A stretch of DNA of 64,000 bases, from NCBI RefSeq assembly GCF_000828475.1, contig NZ_AP014648.1, positions 1,736,001 through 1,800,000 on the forward strand, read 5' to 3'. Positions 17,513 through 27,700 of this stretch are shown here, piece after piece. Position numbers and translations under genes: made by a program. The DNA comes from Methyloceanibacter caenitepidi (lineage in GTDB: Bacteria; Pseudomonadota; Alphaproteobacteria; Rhizobiales; Methyloligellaceae). Positions within the stretch are counted from its first letter, which is position 1; every line of letters starts with the position of its first letter. The notes beneath the pieces were generated by a model that was not told where the DNA came from, searched no databases, and worked only from the letters and a program-made list of their open reading frames with translations.

Positions 17513-20500
17513 ATGTCCAAGCTGTCGGCACGGCTGCCCGTGCTGCTGTCAATGCTCGTGGCCGCGGCCGCGTGCACGGGCGGCAGCCAGTATGCCTATG
17601 CCGATTGCACAGGCACGGCGCCAAACTTCGAATGTTCCGGCAGCAGCGGGGCCCAGACGATCAAGGCCGACAATGCGACCGTTGAAACGCTTCCCGGCTT
17701 CAGTGTCTCCGCGACGGACAAGACTGCGCTCGCGATCTCCGGCAAGGGCCAGGTCTCCTTTAGCGACGCCAATGCGTCCTCGCTTACGTCCGTGCTGGAG
17801 ACGGCACTGTCCGTTTCCTCGACCGGCAATGACGGATCCACACCGGGCGGTGTTGACGTCACCACGAACGGATCACTGAGTGGCGGAATCGGAATTGACG
17901 CCACAAATTACGGAACGGGTGCGCTGAGTATCGACGCCCTCGGCGCGATCGAGGGAACAAGCGGCAACGGCATCACCGCGCTCAACAGAAATGCGAACGG
18001 CGGGGCTCTCTCGATCGTCAGCCAAGAGACTGTCGTGGCCAAGCGCACCGGCATCAGTGCCACGAACTACGGAACGGGCCCGTTGACCATCGATGCTGGC
18101 GCCGGCGTCAGCGGTGAGACTGGCATACAGGCTGTGAACCGCGGTTCAGGCACGCTTACGGTCGATACGCACGGGCCTGTCTCAGGCACGCTGTACAACG
18201 GTATTACGGCCACGAGCTACGGAACGGACCTTTCGATCACGACAGAGGACGCCATTTCGGGCGCCATCACGGGCATCAAGGCCAGCAATTTCGGTCTCGG
18301 ATCGACGAGGATCGAGACCGGCGGCACGGTCGACGGGCTCAGCGCCCACGGGATCGAGGCGATCAACGAGAACGCGAACTCGAACAGCCTGACCGTTATT
18401 ACCAAAGGCGCCGTGACCGCGAGCCAAACAGGCATCAGCGCCACAAATCACGGCAAGGGCCCGCTCACCGTGCAAACGATGAGCGCCGTCAGCGGAGAAA
18501 CAGGCATCGATGCTGCCAGCGAGGGGGCAGGCTCTCTTTCGATCGACACGGGCGGAACGGTCACCGGCACCAGCTCCAACGGAATCACCGCCGAAACCTA
18601 TGGCACCGATCTTTCGGTCACAACCAAGGATACGGTTACAGGCGCGCGCGCGGGCATTGCCGCGACGAATTACGGGACGGGGACGTTGACGATCGACACG
18701 CGAGGCGACGTCACCGGCACCAGCGGCTCGGGCATTCAGGCGTCGAACACGGCCGGCACCGATCTTTCGGTCTCGACCGCCGGTGGCACCACCGTGAGTG
18801 GACAAACCGGACTCATCGCGAACAATGGAGGCAGCGGCGCGCTGAACCTCGATATCGCCGGCAACATCGAGGGCACCGCCGCCGAGGGCATCTCGGCTGC
18901 GAACAGCGGCACAACGTCGACAATCTCGACGCAAAGCGGCTCGAGCGTTCGTGGGGCCACCACGGGCATGCGGACCGTTCACGATGGGTCCGGCGCGTTG
19001 GCACTGGACATTGCGGGCACCCTGGAGGGCCTTGGCGGTGAGGGTCTCTACGCCACCAGCAGCGGACCGGAGGCGATCGCCCTGAACACCACGGGGAATA
19101 TCTCCGGCACGACGGACGGCGTTTATCTAGGCCATGGCGGTGGCGGCGCGATCAACGTCGACATTGGCAGCGGCAGCATTGTCTCAAGCTCCGGCACGGG
19201 TGCAGACGACTTCGCGATCGAGACCTCCGGGGGGCGGACGAACCTTGTCGTCAAGGGTACGCTGAATGGCGGCGCCGGCGGCGCCGCGAAATTCGACAGA
19301 AGCGAGATCAATGCGTTCAGCGACCGCATGGAATTGCATCCAACGGCGGCCGTCACCGGCAAGGTTCTGGCCGGCCCCGGCATAGACACGTTGGCGTTCG
19401 CCGGCGGGGGGCACGGTACATTCGATCTCGACGACATCGACACCGGCGATCGCACGAAGCAGTTCCAGGAATTCGAAATCTTTCAGATCGACAGCGGCAC
19501 GTGGAGCTTCGACGGCACGACGCCCTACACCTTCACCCTCAACGGCGGCACGCTGAAAGGTACCGGCACCTTCGGCGAGCTGATTTCGAACGGCGGCACG
19601 ATCTCTCTCGGCAACTCGATCGGGAGCATGACGATCAACGGCGACTTGACGCTCAGCAGAGGCTCCGTGTTCGAAGTCGAGGTCGATGCTAACGGACGAA
19701 ACGACACGGCCATCGTCAACGGCGCGGTGAATCTCACCGGCGCGACATTGCGCGTGCTGGCCAAGAAGGGCAGCTACAGGACGCGCACCAACTACACGAT
19801 CATCCAGAATGACGGGTCCGACGCCGTAAACGGCAAGTTCGCGAAACTGGAAACGAATTACGCCTTCCTGACGCCCAGCGTCGTCTATGACGGCGGCGAC
19901 GGCAATGACGTTGTCCTGACGCTGTTGCGCACGGTCGTGCCGACCACGACCGGCGGCAGCGGTGGCGGCGGTGGTGCGAGCGGACCGGGCGGCGTCACCT
20001 ATCTCAGCTTCTGCTCGGTTGCCGAGACCAAGAACCAATGCAACGTGGCCGAGGGGCTCGATGCGTTTCCGGCCGACAATGCGCTTTTCTATTCCGCTTT
20101 GACTCAGACGGAGGAAGGTGCGCGGGAAGCCTTCAATGCGCTGTCCGGCGAGATCCACGCGACCGTGGCGGGGACCTTGGTGGATGACAGCCGCTATGCG
20201 CGCGAGGCGGTCATGGGGCGCTTGATGCAGGCGAACCACCGCGGCGGGGCGCTTGGCTCGAGCGGGCCGATCGTCGCCAGCTACGGCAACCAAGCCATGA
20301 TGCTCGGGGGCTTGGACTTGTACGATGGTAAGGCGCTTCTCGATGCGCCTGCGCCGCTCGCATTTTGGACTCAAGGCTTCGGCGCTTGGGGCGACTTCGG
20401 CGGCAACAAAAACGCGGCCTCCGCGGATCGCAATCTCGGCGGCTTCATCTCCGGTATGGATGCGGACGTGGGCGACTCCTGGCGGGTGGGTGTCGCAACC

Positions 20501-21184
20501 GGCGCATCCTTCTCCGATGTGAGCGTGGACCAGCGTTACAGCACCGCCAATGTCCAGAGCTATTATCTCGGCGGCTATGCCGGCGGCATGGCTGGTGACT
20601 TCGCGTTGCGCGGCGGCGGCCTGTGGGCCTGGAGCGAAGTCGACACATCCCGCGCCGTTGTCTTCCCGGGCTTCTACGAACGCCAGAACGCGAGCTACGA
20701 CGCCGACACGGGTCAGCTGTTCGGCGAGGTCGCGTACCCGACGCAAATGGGTGGTTTCGATCTCGAACCGTTCGCGGGTCTCGCGTACGTGTCCGTCGAG
20801 AGTGGCAGCTTCAAGGAGAAGGGTGGGGCGGAAGCCTCCTTGCGCGGCAAGGATGTCTCCCAGGACGTGGGCTATACGTCACTCGGCCTCCGCGCCGCGA
20901 AGACGGTGATGTGGGGCAACACGGCAGTGACCCCGCATGTGGAAGCGGCGTGGCTCCATGCCTTCAACGATGTCACGCCGGATGCATCGCTGGCATTCGC
21001 GACGACCGGCACGGGTTTCGACGTGTCAGGCGTGCCGCTTGCCGAAGACTCGGCGCTCCTGGATGCCGGCCTCGACTTCGCGGTCTCGGATCGGCTGTCC
21101 GCCGGCTTCTCCTACTCTGGCCAATTTGCGGACAACGTGTCCGACAACGCCGTCAAGGGCCGCCTCACCTGGCTGTTCAACTAG
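17513..21184 (+). CDS. Autotransporter-like protein 1, repeat-rich passenger with C-terminal beta-barrel
   Basis: 1223 aa. The ATG at 17513 directly follows AAGGGGGAAACA, a near-ideal ribosome site. A signal peptide spans about 1-31 (cut near YAYA-DC). The passenger is built of short repeats of the type G-I-x-A-x-N-x-G-x-G-x-L-x-I, each beginning near a V/I-x-G segment, which predicts a right-handed beta-helix. Within it a 127-residue block is duplicated (17948-18328 and 18329-18709). A linker with an FCSVA...NQC cysteine pair precedes the barrel of about 275 residues (20350-21181), ending LTWLFN. The family (type Va secretion) carries the passenger through its own barrel to the cell surface. 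No protease or esterase motif is visible, so an adhesin or surface coat is most likely. Confidence 0.85.
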   Translation: MSKLSARLPVLLSMLVAAAACTGGSQYAYADCTGTAPNFECSGSSGAQTIKADNATVETLPGFSVSATDKTALAISGKGQVSFSDANASSLTSVLETALSVSSTGNDGSTPGGVDVTTNGSLSGGIGIDATNYGTGALSIDALGAIEGTSGNGITALNRNANGGALSIVSQETVVAKRTGISATNYGTGPLTIDAGAGVSGETGIQAVNRGSGTLTVDTHGPVSGTLYNGITATSYGTDLSITTEDAISGAITGIKASNFGLGSTRIETGGTVDGLSAHGIEAINENANSNSLTVITKGAVTASQTGISATNHGKGPLTVQTMSAVSGETGIDAASEGAGSLSIDTGGTVTGTSSNGITAETYGTDLSVTTKDTVTGARAGIAATNYGTGTLTIDTRGDVTGTSGSGIQASNTAGTDLSVSTAGGTTVSGQTGLIANNGGSGALNLDIAGNIEGTAAEGISAANSGTTSTISTQSGSSVRGATTGMRTVHDGSGALALDIAGTLEGLGGEGLYATSSGPEAIALNTTGNISGTTDGVYLGHGGGGAINVDIGSGSIVSSSGTGADDFAIETSGGRTNLVVKGTLNGGAGGAAKFDRSEINAFSDRMELHPTAAVTGKVLAGPGIDTLAFAGGGHGTFDLDDIDTGDRTKQFQEFEIFQIDSGTWSFDGTTPYTFTLNGGTLKGTGTFGELISNGGTISLGNSIGSMTINGDLTLSRGSVFEVEVDANGRNDTAIVNGAVNLTGATLRVLAKKGSYRTRTNYTIIQNDGSDAVNGKFAKLETNYAFLTPSVVYDGGDGNDVVLTLLRTVVPTTTGGSGGGGGASGPGGVTYLSFCSVAETKNQCNVAEGLDAFPADNALFYSALTQTEEGAREAFNALSGEIHATVAGTLVDDSRYAREAVMGRLMQANHRGGALGSSGPIVASYGNQAMMLGGLDLYDGKALLDAPAPLAFWTQGFGAWGDFGGNKNAASADRNLGGFISGMDADVGDSWRVGVATGASFSDVSVDQRYSTANVQSYYLGGYAGGMAGDFALRGGGLWAWSEVDTSRAVVFPGFYERQNASYDADTGQLFGEVAYPTQMGGFDLEPFAGLAYVSVESGSFKEKGGAEASLRGKDVSQDVGYTSLGLRAAKTVMWGNTAVTPHVEAAWLHAFNDVTPDASLAFATTGTGFDVSGVPLAEDSALLDAGLDFAVSDRLSAGFSYSGQFADNVSDNAVKGRLTWLFN
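17948..18709 (+). repeat. Tandem duplication inside autotransporter 1 (381-bp period)
   Basis: Codons at 17948, 18329 and 18710 begin matching phrases (IEGTSGNGITALN, VDGLSAHGIEAIN, VTGTSGSGIQASN), so the first two copies are each exactly 381 bp (127 aa). The copies share further anchors in the same order, for example TGISATNYGTGPLT with TGISATNHGKGPLT, and SGETGI in both. The third phrase marks the start of a less clear continuation. Confidence 0.8.
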
Positions 21185-21219
21185 CTTCGAGTACATTTCG
21201 CCGCGCGGTTTGCCACTAT

Positions 21220-21229
21220 TGCAACTTGC
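21220..21229 (+). promoter_or_regulatory. Shared upstream motif, copy 2
   Basis: Second copy of TGCAACTTGC, located in the 142-bp gap between autotransporters 1 and 2 and ending 98 bp before the second start. It suggests that the second gene has its own promoter rather than relying on read-through. Confidence 0.4.
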
Positions 21230-21326
21230 TGTCACAGCAACGAATCTGTGAGGGTTGTACCTTGAGGGCTTGACGATACCACCGGGCAAGGTGCGCCCGT
21301 GGTCGAAGGCTCGTTTGGGGGACGTC

Positions 21327-24300
21327 ATGTGGCGAAGGGGGCTGAGGCAGCGGCTCTTGCTGTCCACGACGATGCTGGTGGCGACGGTCGCGGGGTACGG
21401 CCGCCGCGTACATGCAGATCAGATCTGCGACCAGCAGGGGTCGACAACGACCTATTTCTGCCAAGGAACCAGCTCGGACGCGCAAGACCTCATCGACATC
21501 GACAACGTTCAGGTTGTCACGGGCGATCCGTTCAGCGTCAGCACCATTATCTCCTACGCCATCGCGATCACTGGCGACGGGGCACTTTCCTACACCGACT
21601 ACAACGGGGCGACGCTCTCTTCCGATGTCGACAATGCCTTCTACATCAAATCGAACGAGGACGATGGCTCCACGCCGGGCAGCGTGACTGTTGTTTCGAA
21701 CGGAACTTTCAACGGCGATTTCCAATCCTACAATTTCGGCACCGGAAACCTGTCCATCACGCTGAACGCAGGGGGTAGTGTCAGCGGGGGCGGCTGGGGC
21801 ATCTATGCCGACAACCGTGGTTCGTCGTCCTACGTGACGGTCAACGGTGACGTGACCGCCGATATCGGCGTGTTCGGCGAGGCTGGCACGGGCGTCTACG
21901 TCAACAACGACGGCAGCGGCCCGCTGGAGGTCACGATTGGCGCCTACGGCAGCGTCTCGGCAGAGGGGTACGGCGTCAACGCACGCGCGACTTCGGGCCC
22001 TATCACCATCAACACCTACGGCGACGTTACCGGTAAGAACGACGCGGCCATCAACGCCTACAGCTACGCCGGCACTGACATCACCGTGACGACGGGGGCA
22101 AACGCGACCGTCAGTGGCGTAACGGGGATCAATGTTTACAACAAGGGTTATGGCGAGGTCGCCGTCAGCGTCTCTGGCGACGTGACGGGTACGGATGGCA
22201 ACGCCATCGGGGTGACCAATCGCCGTGGAACGGACATCGCGGTCACTGTCGGTGCCGTATCGACGGTCAAATCCTCTTCCGATGCCGACGGCATCGAAGT
22301 GGACAACGAAGGCAGCGGCAGCATCAACGTTACGGTCTATGGGACCGTGAATGGCGGCGAGATCGGTGTCGAAGCTGTGACCTTGTCCGGAACGGACGTG
22401 ACGGTGACGACGGGCCAGGGCAGCACGGTCAGCGGCAGCTATGCCGGTATCAACGTTACGAACGGCGGGAGCGGCACCGTCATCATTACCGCAAACGGTG
22501 ACGTGACCGGACAGACCGGCATCGGTGTGAGCAACTACACCGGCAACAACGCGCAGATCAGCGTCGGCGCCGGCAGCACGGTAACCGCAACCAGCAGCAG
22601 CAATTTCGCGGTGAATGTCGAACACGGAGGCGCCGATATCACCGTGGCCGGCGACCTCGATGGATCGCGCGGCATACAATTCGACCAGGCCAAGGCTTAT
22701 GCCAACACGCTGACGATCGGAACCACTGCCGACATCACGGGTACGGTTCTCGCCGGTCCCGGAACAAACGATGCGCTGCTCCTATCAGGTCCAGGACAGG
22801 GTGAATTCAATCTCAGCGACATCGATACGGGCGCTGGCACGCAGCAATACCGCAACTTCGAGAGCTTCGAGATGGAAAGCGGCAATTGGACGTTCACGGG
22901 CGGCACCTCTATGCCGCTGACCGTTATGGGCGGCGTCTTAAGGGGAACAGGCACGTTCGGCGATCTTGACATCGTCGGCGCCACGCTGGCCCCCGGCAAC
23001 TCCATCGGCACCATGCGGGTCAATGGCGCCTTCACGCTGTCCGGGGGCGCCGTCTACGAAGTCGAGGTGAATGCCGAGGGGCAGAGTGACAGGGTCGTTG
23101 TCAAAGGGACTGTGAACCTCACCGGGTCGACCTTGCGCGTGCTCGCGGCCAACGGCGATTACAAGCAGAGCACCGACTACACGATCATCGACAACGATGG
23201 CGGCGACGCCGTCCAGGGCCGGTTCGCCAAGATCGAGAACGACCTCGCCTTTCTCAAGCCGAGCGTCGACTATGGCGGCGGAGACGGTAACGACGTGGTG
23301 CTGACGCTGACGCGCTACCACGGCAAGCACAACGGCGGCGGCGCGAGTTTCTGCTCGGTCGCCACGTCGCCGAACCAGTGCCATGTGGCCAAAGCGCTCG
23401 ATCAGTTCCCGACGACCAATCCGCTATTCCTCTCGGTTCTATTTCAATCCGCCGAGGGCGCCCGGGAAGCTTTCAACGCGCTCTCGGGCGAAGTACACGC
23501 CACTGTCGCCGGCACGCTTGTCGAAGACAGCCGCTATGCGCGCGAGGCCGTGCTGGGCCGCATGACGCAGGCAAGCCATGTGGGCGGCGCGCTGGGGTCC
23601 GGCGGGCCGCAAGTGGCAAGCCGCCGTGCGGCCTACGATGCAGGCGCCATGCGGCTTGGGGGCAATTTCATCAGCGAAGAGATGGCGGCCGAACCCGCGG
23701 CCCAACCGCTCGCGTTCTGGACCCAAGGCTACGGCGCCCGGGGAACCTTTGACGGCGACGGCAATGCCGCCACGGCCGACCGCAATCTCGGCGGCTTCAT
23801 CTCCGGCATGGATGCGAGCGTTGGCGGCTCCTGGCGCGCCGGCGTCGCCACGGGCGCGTCCTTCTCGGACGTGAGTGTGGACGAGCGCTACAGTGGCGCC
23901 AACACGAAGACCTATCACCTTGGCGGTTACGTCAACGGCGATCTGGGCGGCTTCGCCTTGCGCGGCGGTGGGCTCTGGGCCTGGAGCGAGATCGAGACCG
24001 CGCGCGCCGTCGTCTTCCCCGGCTTCTTCGAGCGGCAGAAGGCGGATTACGACGCCGATACGGGCCAACTCTTCGGCGAGGTCGCGTATGCCACGCAAGT
24101 GGGTGGCATAGAACTCGAGCCCTTCGCGGGTCTCGCTTACGTGTCCGTCGAAAGCAGCGGCTTCCGCGAGAAGGGGGGCGCGCAAGCGAGCTTGCGTACA
24201 TCTGGGATCGATCAGGACGTGGGCTACACCACGGTAGGCCTCCGCGCAGCTACGACGATGATGTGGGGCGGCATGGCCGTCACCCCGCATATCGAGGCCG

Positions 24301-24536
24301 CTTGGCTGCACGCCTTTGACGACGTGACGCCGGGCGCATCGCTTGTCTTCGCCACCACCGGGATCGGCTTCGATGTGGACGGGGTGCCGCTGGCTGAAGA
24401 CGCCGCGCTCTTGGATGCGGGCGTCGACTTCGCCTTGAGCGACCGCCTCTCAGCCGGCGTCTCCTACCAAGGCCAGTATGCGGACAGCCTCGAAGACAAC
24501 GCCGTCAAAGGGCGTTTGACCTGGCTGTTCAATTAG
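21327..24536 (+). CDS. Autotransporter-like protein 2, repeat-rich passenger with C-terminal beta-barrel
   Basis: 1069 aa. The ATG at 21327 has GGGGGA 5-6 nt upstream; an upstream TTG at 21255 is rejected. The signal peptide (RQRLLLSTTMLVATVAGYG...VHA) is followed by a C-x-x-x...C pair as in the neighbours. The passenger again shows G-I-x-V-x-N-x-G-S-G repeats, more irregular and Tyr/Asp-rich than in protein 1. The linker keeps the FCSVA...NQC pair, and the barrel (about 23700-24533) ends LTWLFN. Barrel and linker are nearly the same as in protein 3 while the passengers differ, which points to homogenisation of the barrel or recent duplication with passenger exchange. Confidence 0.85.
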   Translation: MWRRGLRQRLLLSTTMLVATVAGYGRRVHADQICDQQGSTTTYFCQGTSSDAQDLIDIDNVQVVTGDPFSVSTIISYAIAITGDGALSYTDYNGATLSSDVDNAFYIKSNEDDGSTPGSVTVVSNGTFNGDFQSYNFGTGNLSITLNAGGSVSGGGWGIYADNRGSSSYVTVNGDVTADIGVFGEAGTGVYVNNDGSGPLEVTIGAYGSVSAEGYGVNARATSGPITINTYGDVTGKNDAAINAYSYAGTDITVTTGANATVSGVTGINVYNKGYGEVAVSVSGDVTGTDGNAIGVTNRRGTDIAVTVGAVSTVKSSSDADGIEVDNEGSGSINVTVYGTVNGGEIGVEAVTLSGTDVTVTTGQGSTVSGSYAGINVTNGGSGTVIITANGDVTGQTGIGVSNYTGNNAQISVGAGSTVTATSSSNFAVNVEHGGADITVAGDLDGSRGIQFDQAKAYANTLTIGTTADITGTVLAGPGTNDALLLSGPGQGEFNLSDIDTGAGTQQYRNFESFEMESGNWTFTGGTSMPLTVMGGVLRGTGTFGDLDIVGATLAPGNSIGTMRVNGAFTLSGGAVYEVEVNAEGQSDRVVVKGTVNLTGSTLRVLAANGDYKQSTDYTIIDNDGGDAVQGRFAKIENDLAFLKPSVDYGGGDGNDVVLTLTRYHGKHNGGGASFCSVATSPNQCHVAKALDQFPTTNPLFLSVLFQSAEGAREAFNALSGEVHATVAGTLVEDSRYAREAVLGRMTQASHVGGALGSGGPQVASRRAAYDAGAMRLGGNFISEEMAAEPAAQPLAFWTQGYGARGTFDGDGNAATADRNLGGFISGMDASVGGSWRAGVATGASFSDVSVDERYSGANTKTYHLGGYVNGDLGGFALRGGGLWAWSEIETARAVVFPGFFERQKADYDADTGQLFGEVAYATQVGGIELEPFAGLAYVSVESSGFREKGGAQASLRTSGIDQDVGYTTVGLRAATTMMWGGMAVTPHIEAAWLHAFDDVTPGASLVFATTGIGFDVDGVPLAEDAALLDAGVDFALSDRLSAGVSYQGQYADSLEDNAVKGRLTWLFN

Positions 24537-24710
24537 CCAGACTAAAGACAGCATCAAAAAACCGCAGAGATTAGGGGGGTTTTCCCGGAATCACTCTTGC
24601 AGGGCGCGGCGAGTTGTCGCACTGTAACATACAGTTGTGTAGGGCTTCGCATCGGCGCTGATGCGCCGTGCTCCGATCATCCTGATCAAATCGATTCTCG
24701 GGGGGAGAGC

Positions 24711-27700
24711 GTGAGTTCAGGAACAACTCGGCGCCGCCTACTCCTGTCGACGGCTGCCATGCTTGGCGCGGCCGTTGGCTATGGCCGCACTGCGTCGGCC
24801 GTTCCCCACTGCTCAGCAACCGGCCCCAACGTGACCTGCAGCGCCGGCGTGTTCACTGATCCCGAAATCATCGACAACACGGGCGACAGCACCCAGAGCT
24901 TGGCCGTAAGCGTCACGGCGCCGTTTTTCCGGGTCAACACGACCACGGGCAATGCCATGACGATCACGGGTTACGGCGCCGTTTCGTTTATCGACAGTTA
25001 CGCGGCGTCCTATCTGGACGCCAGCGGCTTTGCCCAAGGTACTGCGCTCTCGATCACATCGAGCGGAGACACGACCGGCACGACTGTCACGCCTGGCAGC
25101 GTGACGGTCGAGACCTCCGGTCCGCTGATCGGGGACACGTCGATATCTCCGACGTATCCGTACTACGGCTTCGGAATCAGGGCTCTGAACTACGGCGGCG
25201 GATCGTTGAGTATCACAACCAACGGCGATGTTACGGGAGGTGCCGCCATTGGTGCACGAAACGAGGGCACGAGTCTCGCGGTGACGACCGGTGTAGGGAC
25301 CACCGTCGCCGGTACCTATTTCGGGATCGTCGTCGATAACGACGGCACGGGCCCGCTGACGATAACCACCAACGGCGAAGTCACGGCCAACAATTCCTCC
25401 GGGTGCACTGGCCCCATTCCCTGCAGTTACGGCATTCGCGCGAGCAACGGAGGCAGTCCATACGCGGTGACCTCTGCCACGGTAACAACCAACGCCGCCA
25501 CGACGGGCGACGATGTGGGCATTCGCGTCAGCAACGTTAGCAGCGGGGCATTGACAATTACGGCCAATGACGACGTTACCGGTGTCGATCGCTATGGCAT
25601 CCGCGCACAGGGCTTCATAGGCAGTTCGATCAACGTGAACTCGGCCGCCGGAACGACGGTGACGGGCGGCGCCATTGGCATTTTCGCCAGCAACTTTGGG
25701 AACGGCGCGACGACAATCGTCGCCAATGGTGATGTTGCCGGCGGCACCGGTCCGTCCCCCTATTTGGCCACCTACGGCACTGGCATCGCCGCTCTGAATT
25801 ACGGCACCGGGAGCGTGAACATCAGGGCTAACGGTGCCGTGTCCGGCGCTTACGGCATTGGTGCGTCAAACGATGGCACCAGCCTCACGGTGACCACCGG
25901 CGCCGGATCCACTGTCACCGGCACGTACATTGGGATTATCGTCGATCACGACGGCACGGGCCCACTGACCATAACCGCGAACGGCCCGGTGACCGGCAAC
26001 AATCTCGCGGGCTGCCCCAGCACCGATCCTTGCCGTTACGGCATTCGGGCGAGCAACGGAGGCGGCACAGTCAGGATTACCACCAATGCCGTCACGAAAG
26101 GTGGAGACACGGGCATCCGCGTCAACAACACAGGCAACGGGCCGTTGACGATTAGATCCAACGACAATGTCATCGGGATCAATAACTATGGCATCCGCAC
26201 CTTCACCGCGTTCGGAACCCCGGTGAATGTGATCACCGCTCCCGGCACGACGGTGAGGGGTGGCACGAACGGCATTCGGATCCGCAGGGTTGAGACCGGT
26301 ACGACGATGATCGTCGCGAATGGCGATGTCACCGGCGCGACAGCGTCTGGCATAGACGTTCTGGCGTATACCGGGGCGGGCAGCACTGCGATCACCGCCG
26401 CTGGAGCCGTGACAAGCAACGGCGCCGCCGCCGACGCCTTCGCGGTTAAGACGGCAGGGACCTCCACGACGCTAACTTTGTCCGGCACGCTCAATGGCGG
26501 CGGCGGCGGCGCGGTCCAGTTCGATCAGAGCACTGCCTTCGCGGACGTGCTTCAACTCCAACCCGGCTTCGAGATCAATGGCCGCGTGCTGGCCGGGCCC
26601 GGCATCGACACACTGGCTTTTGGCGGCTCGGGCAATGGGGCGTTCAACCTGTCCAAGATCGATACGGGCGCGGCCACGAAGCAGTTCCAGAGCTTCGAGA
26701 CGTTCCGTTTGGAAAGCGGCGCCTGGAGCTTCAACGGGACGACGACGGCCGCATTCACGCAAACGGGCGGCACCTTGGGCGGCAACCCCACGTTCGGCGG
26801 GTTGAACGTGCTTGGCGGCACGCTGGCGCCCGGCAACTCCATCGGCACCGTGACCGTCAACGGCGCGTTCTCCATGGCGGCGGCGTCGACGTTTGAGGTT
26901 GAAGTGGATGCTGCAGGCAACAACGACAAAGTCGTCGTGCATGGCACGGTGAACCTCACCGGCGCGACGCTCAAAGTGCTGGCCGCGGGCGGCAACTACA
27001 AGGACAGTACCGACTACACGATCATCGCCAATGACGGCACGGATTCCGTCAAAGGCACGTTCGGGAGCGTCTTCACCAATCTCGCGTTCTTGATCCCGAC
27101 CGTCGACTATACGGGCGGCACGGGCAACGACGTGGTGCTCAACCTGGAGCGCAACGCCACGCTGTTCCAGGACGTCGCCAAGACCAAGAACCAAAAGGCC
27201 GTGGCTGGGGCACTGGATCAGTTCCCCACTGACAATCCGTTGTTCCTGGCCGTGCTGAACCAAACGGCTTCGGGTGCGCGCCAGGCGTTCGATGCGCTGT
27301 CCGGCGAGATCCACGCGACCGTGGCGGGGACTCTCGTGGACGATAGCCGCTACGCGCGCGAGGCGGTGCTCGGCCGCATGATGCAGGCGGGCCATCAAGG
27401 CGGCGCGCTCGGGTCCGGCGGGCCGCAGGTCGCAAGTCGCGGTGCGACTTACGATGCGAGTGCCATGCGGCTCGGCAGCAAGTTCATCGGCGAAGAGATG
27501 GCGGCCGAACCTGCGACGCAACCGCTCGCCTTCTGGACCCAAGGCTACGGCGCCTGGGGCACGTTCGACGGCGACGGCAATGCCGCCACGACGGATCGCA
27601 ATCTCGGCGGTTTCCTCTCCGGCATGGATGCGAGCGTTGGCGGCTCCTGGCGCGTGGGTGTCGCCACCGGCGCGTCGTTCTCCGACGTCAGTGTCGACCA

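Noticed and set aside
19184..20746. 520-codon minus-strand frame opposite autotransporter 1
   Set aside because: It mirrors the repeat-rich passenger and barrel codons; composition is that of a shadow.
17900..26400. Regular repeats that could suggest a CRISPR array
   Set aside because: The repeats are in-frame protein repeats of variable sequence without constant direct repeats and unique spacers of fixed size, and no cas genes are present.
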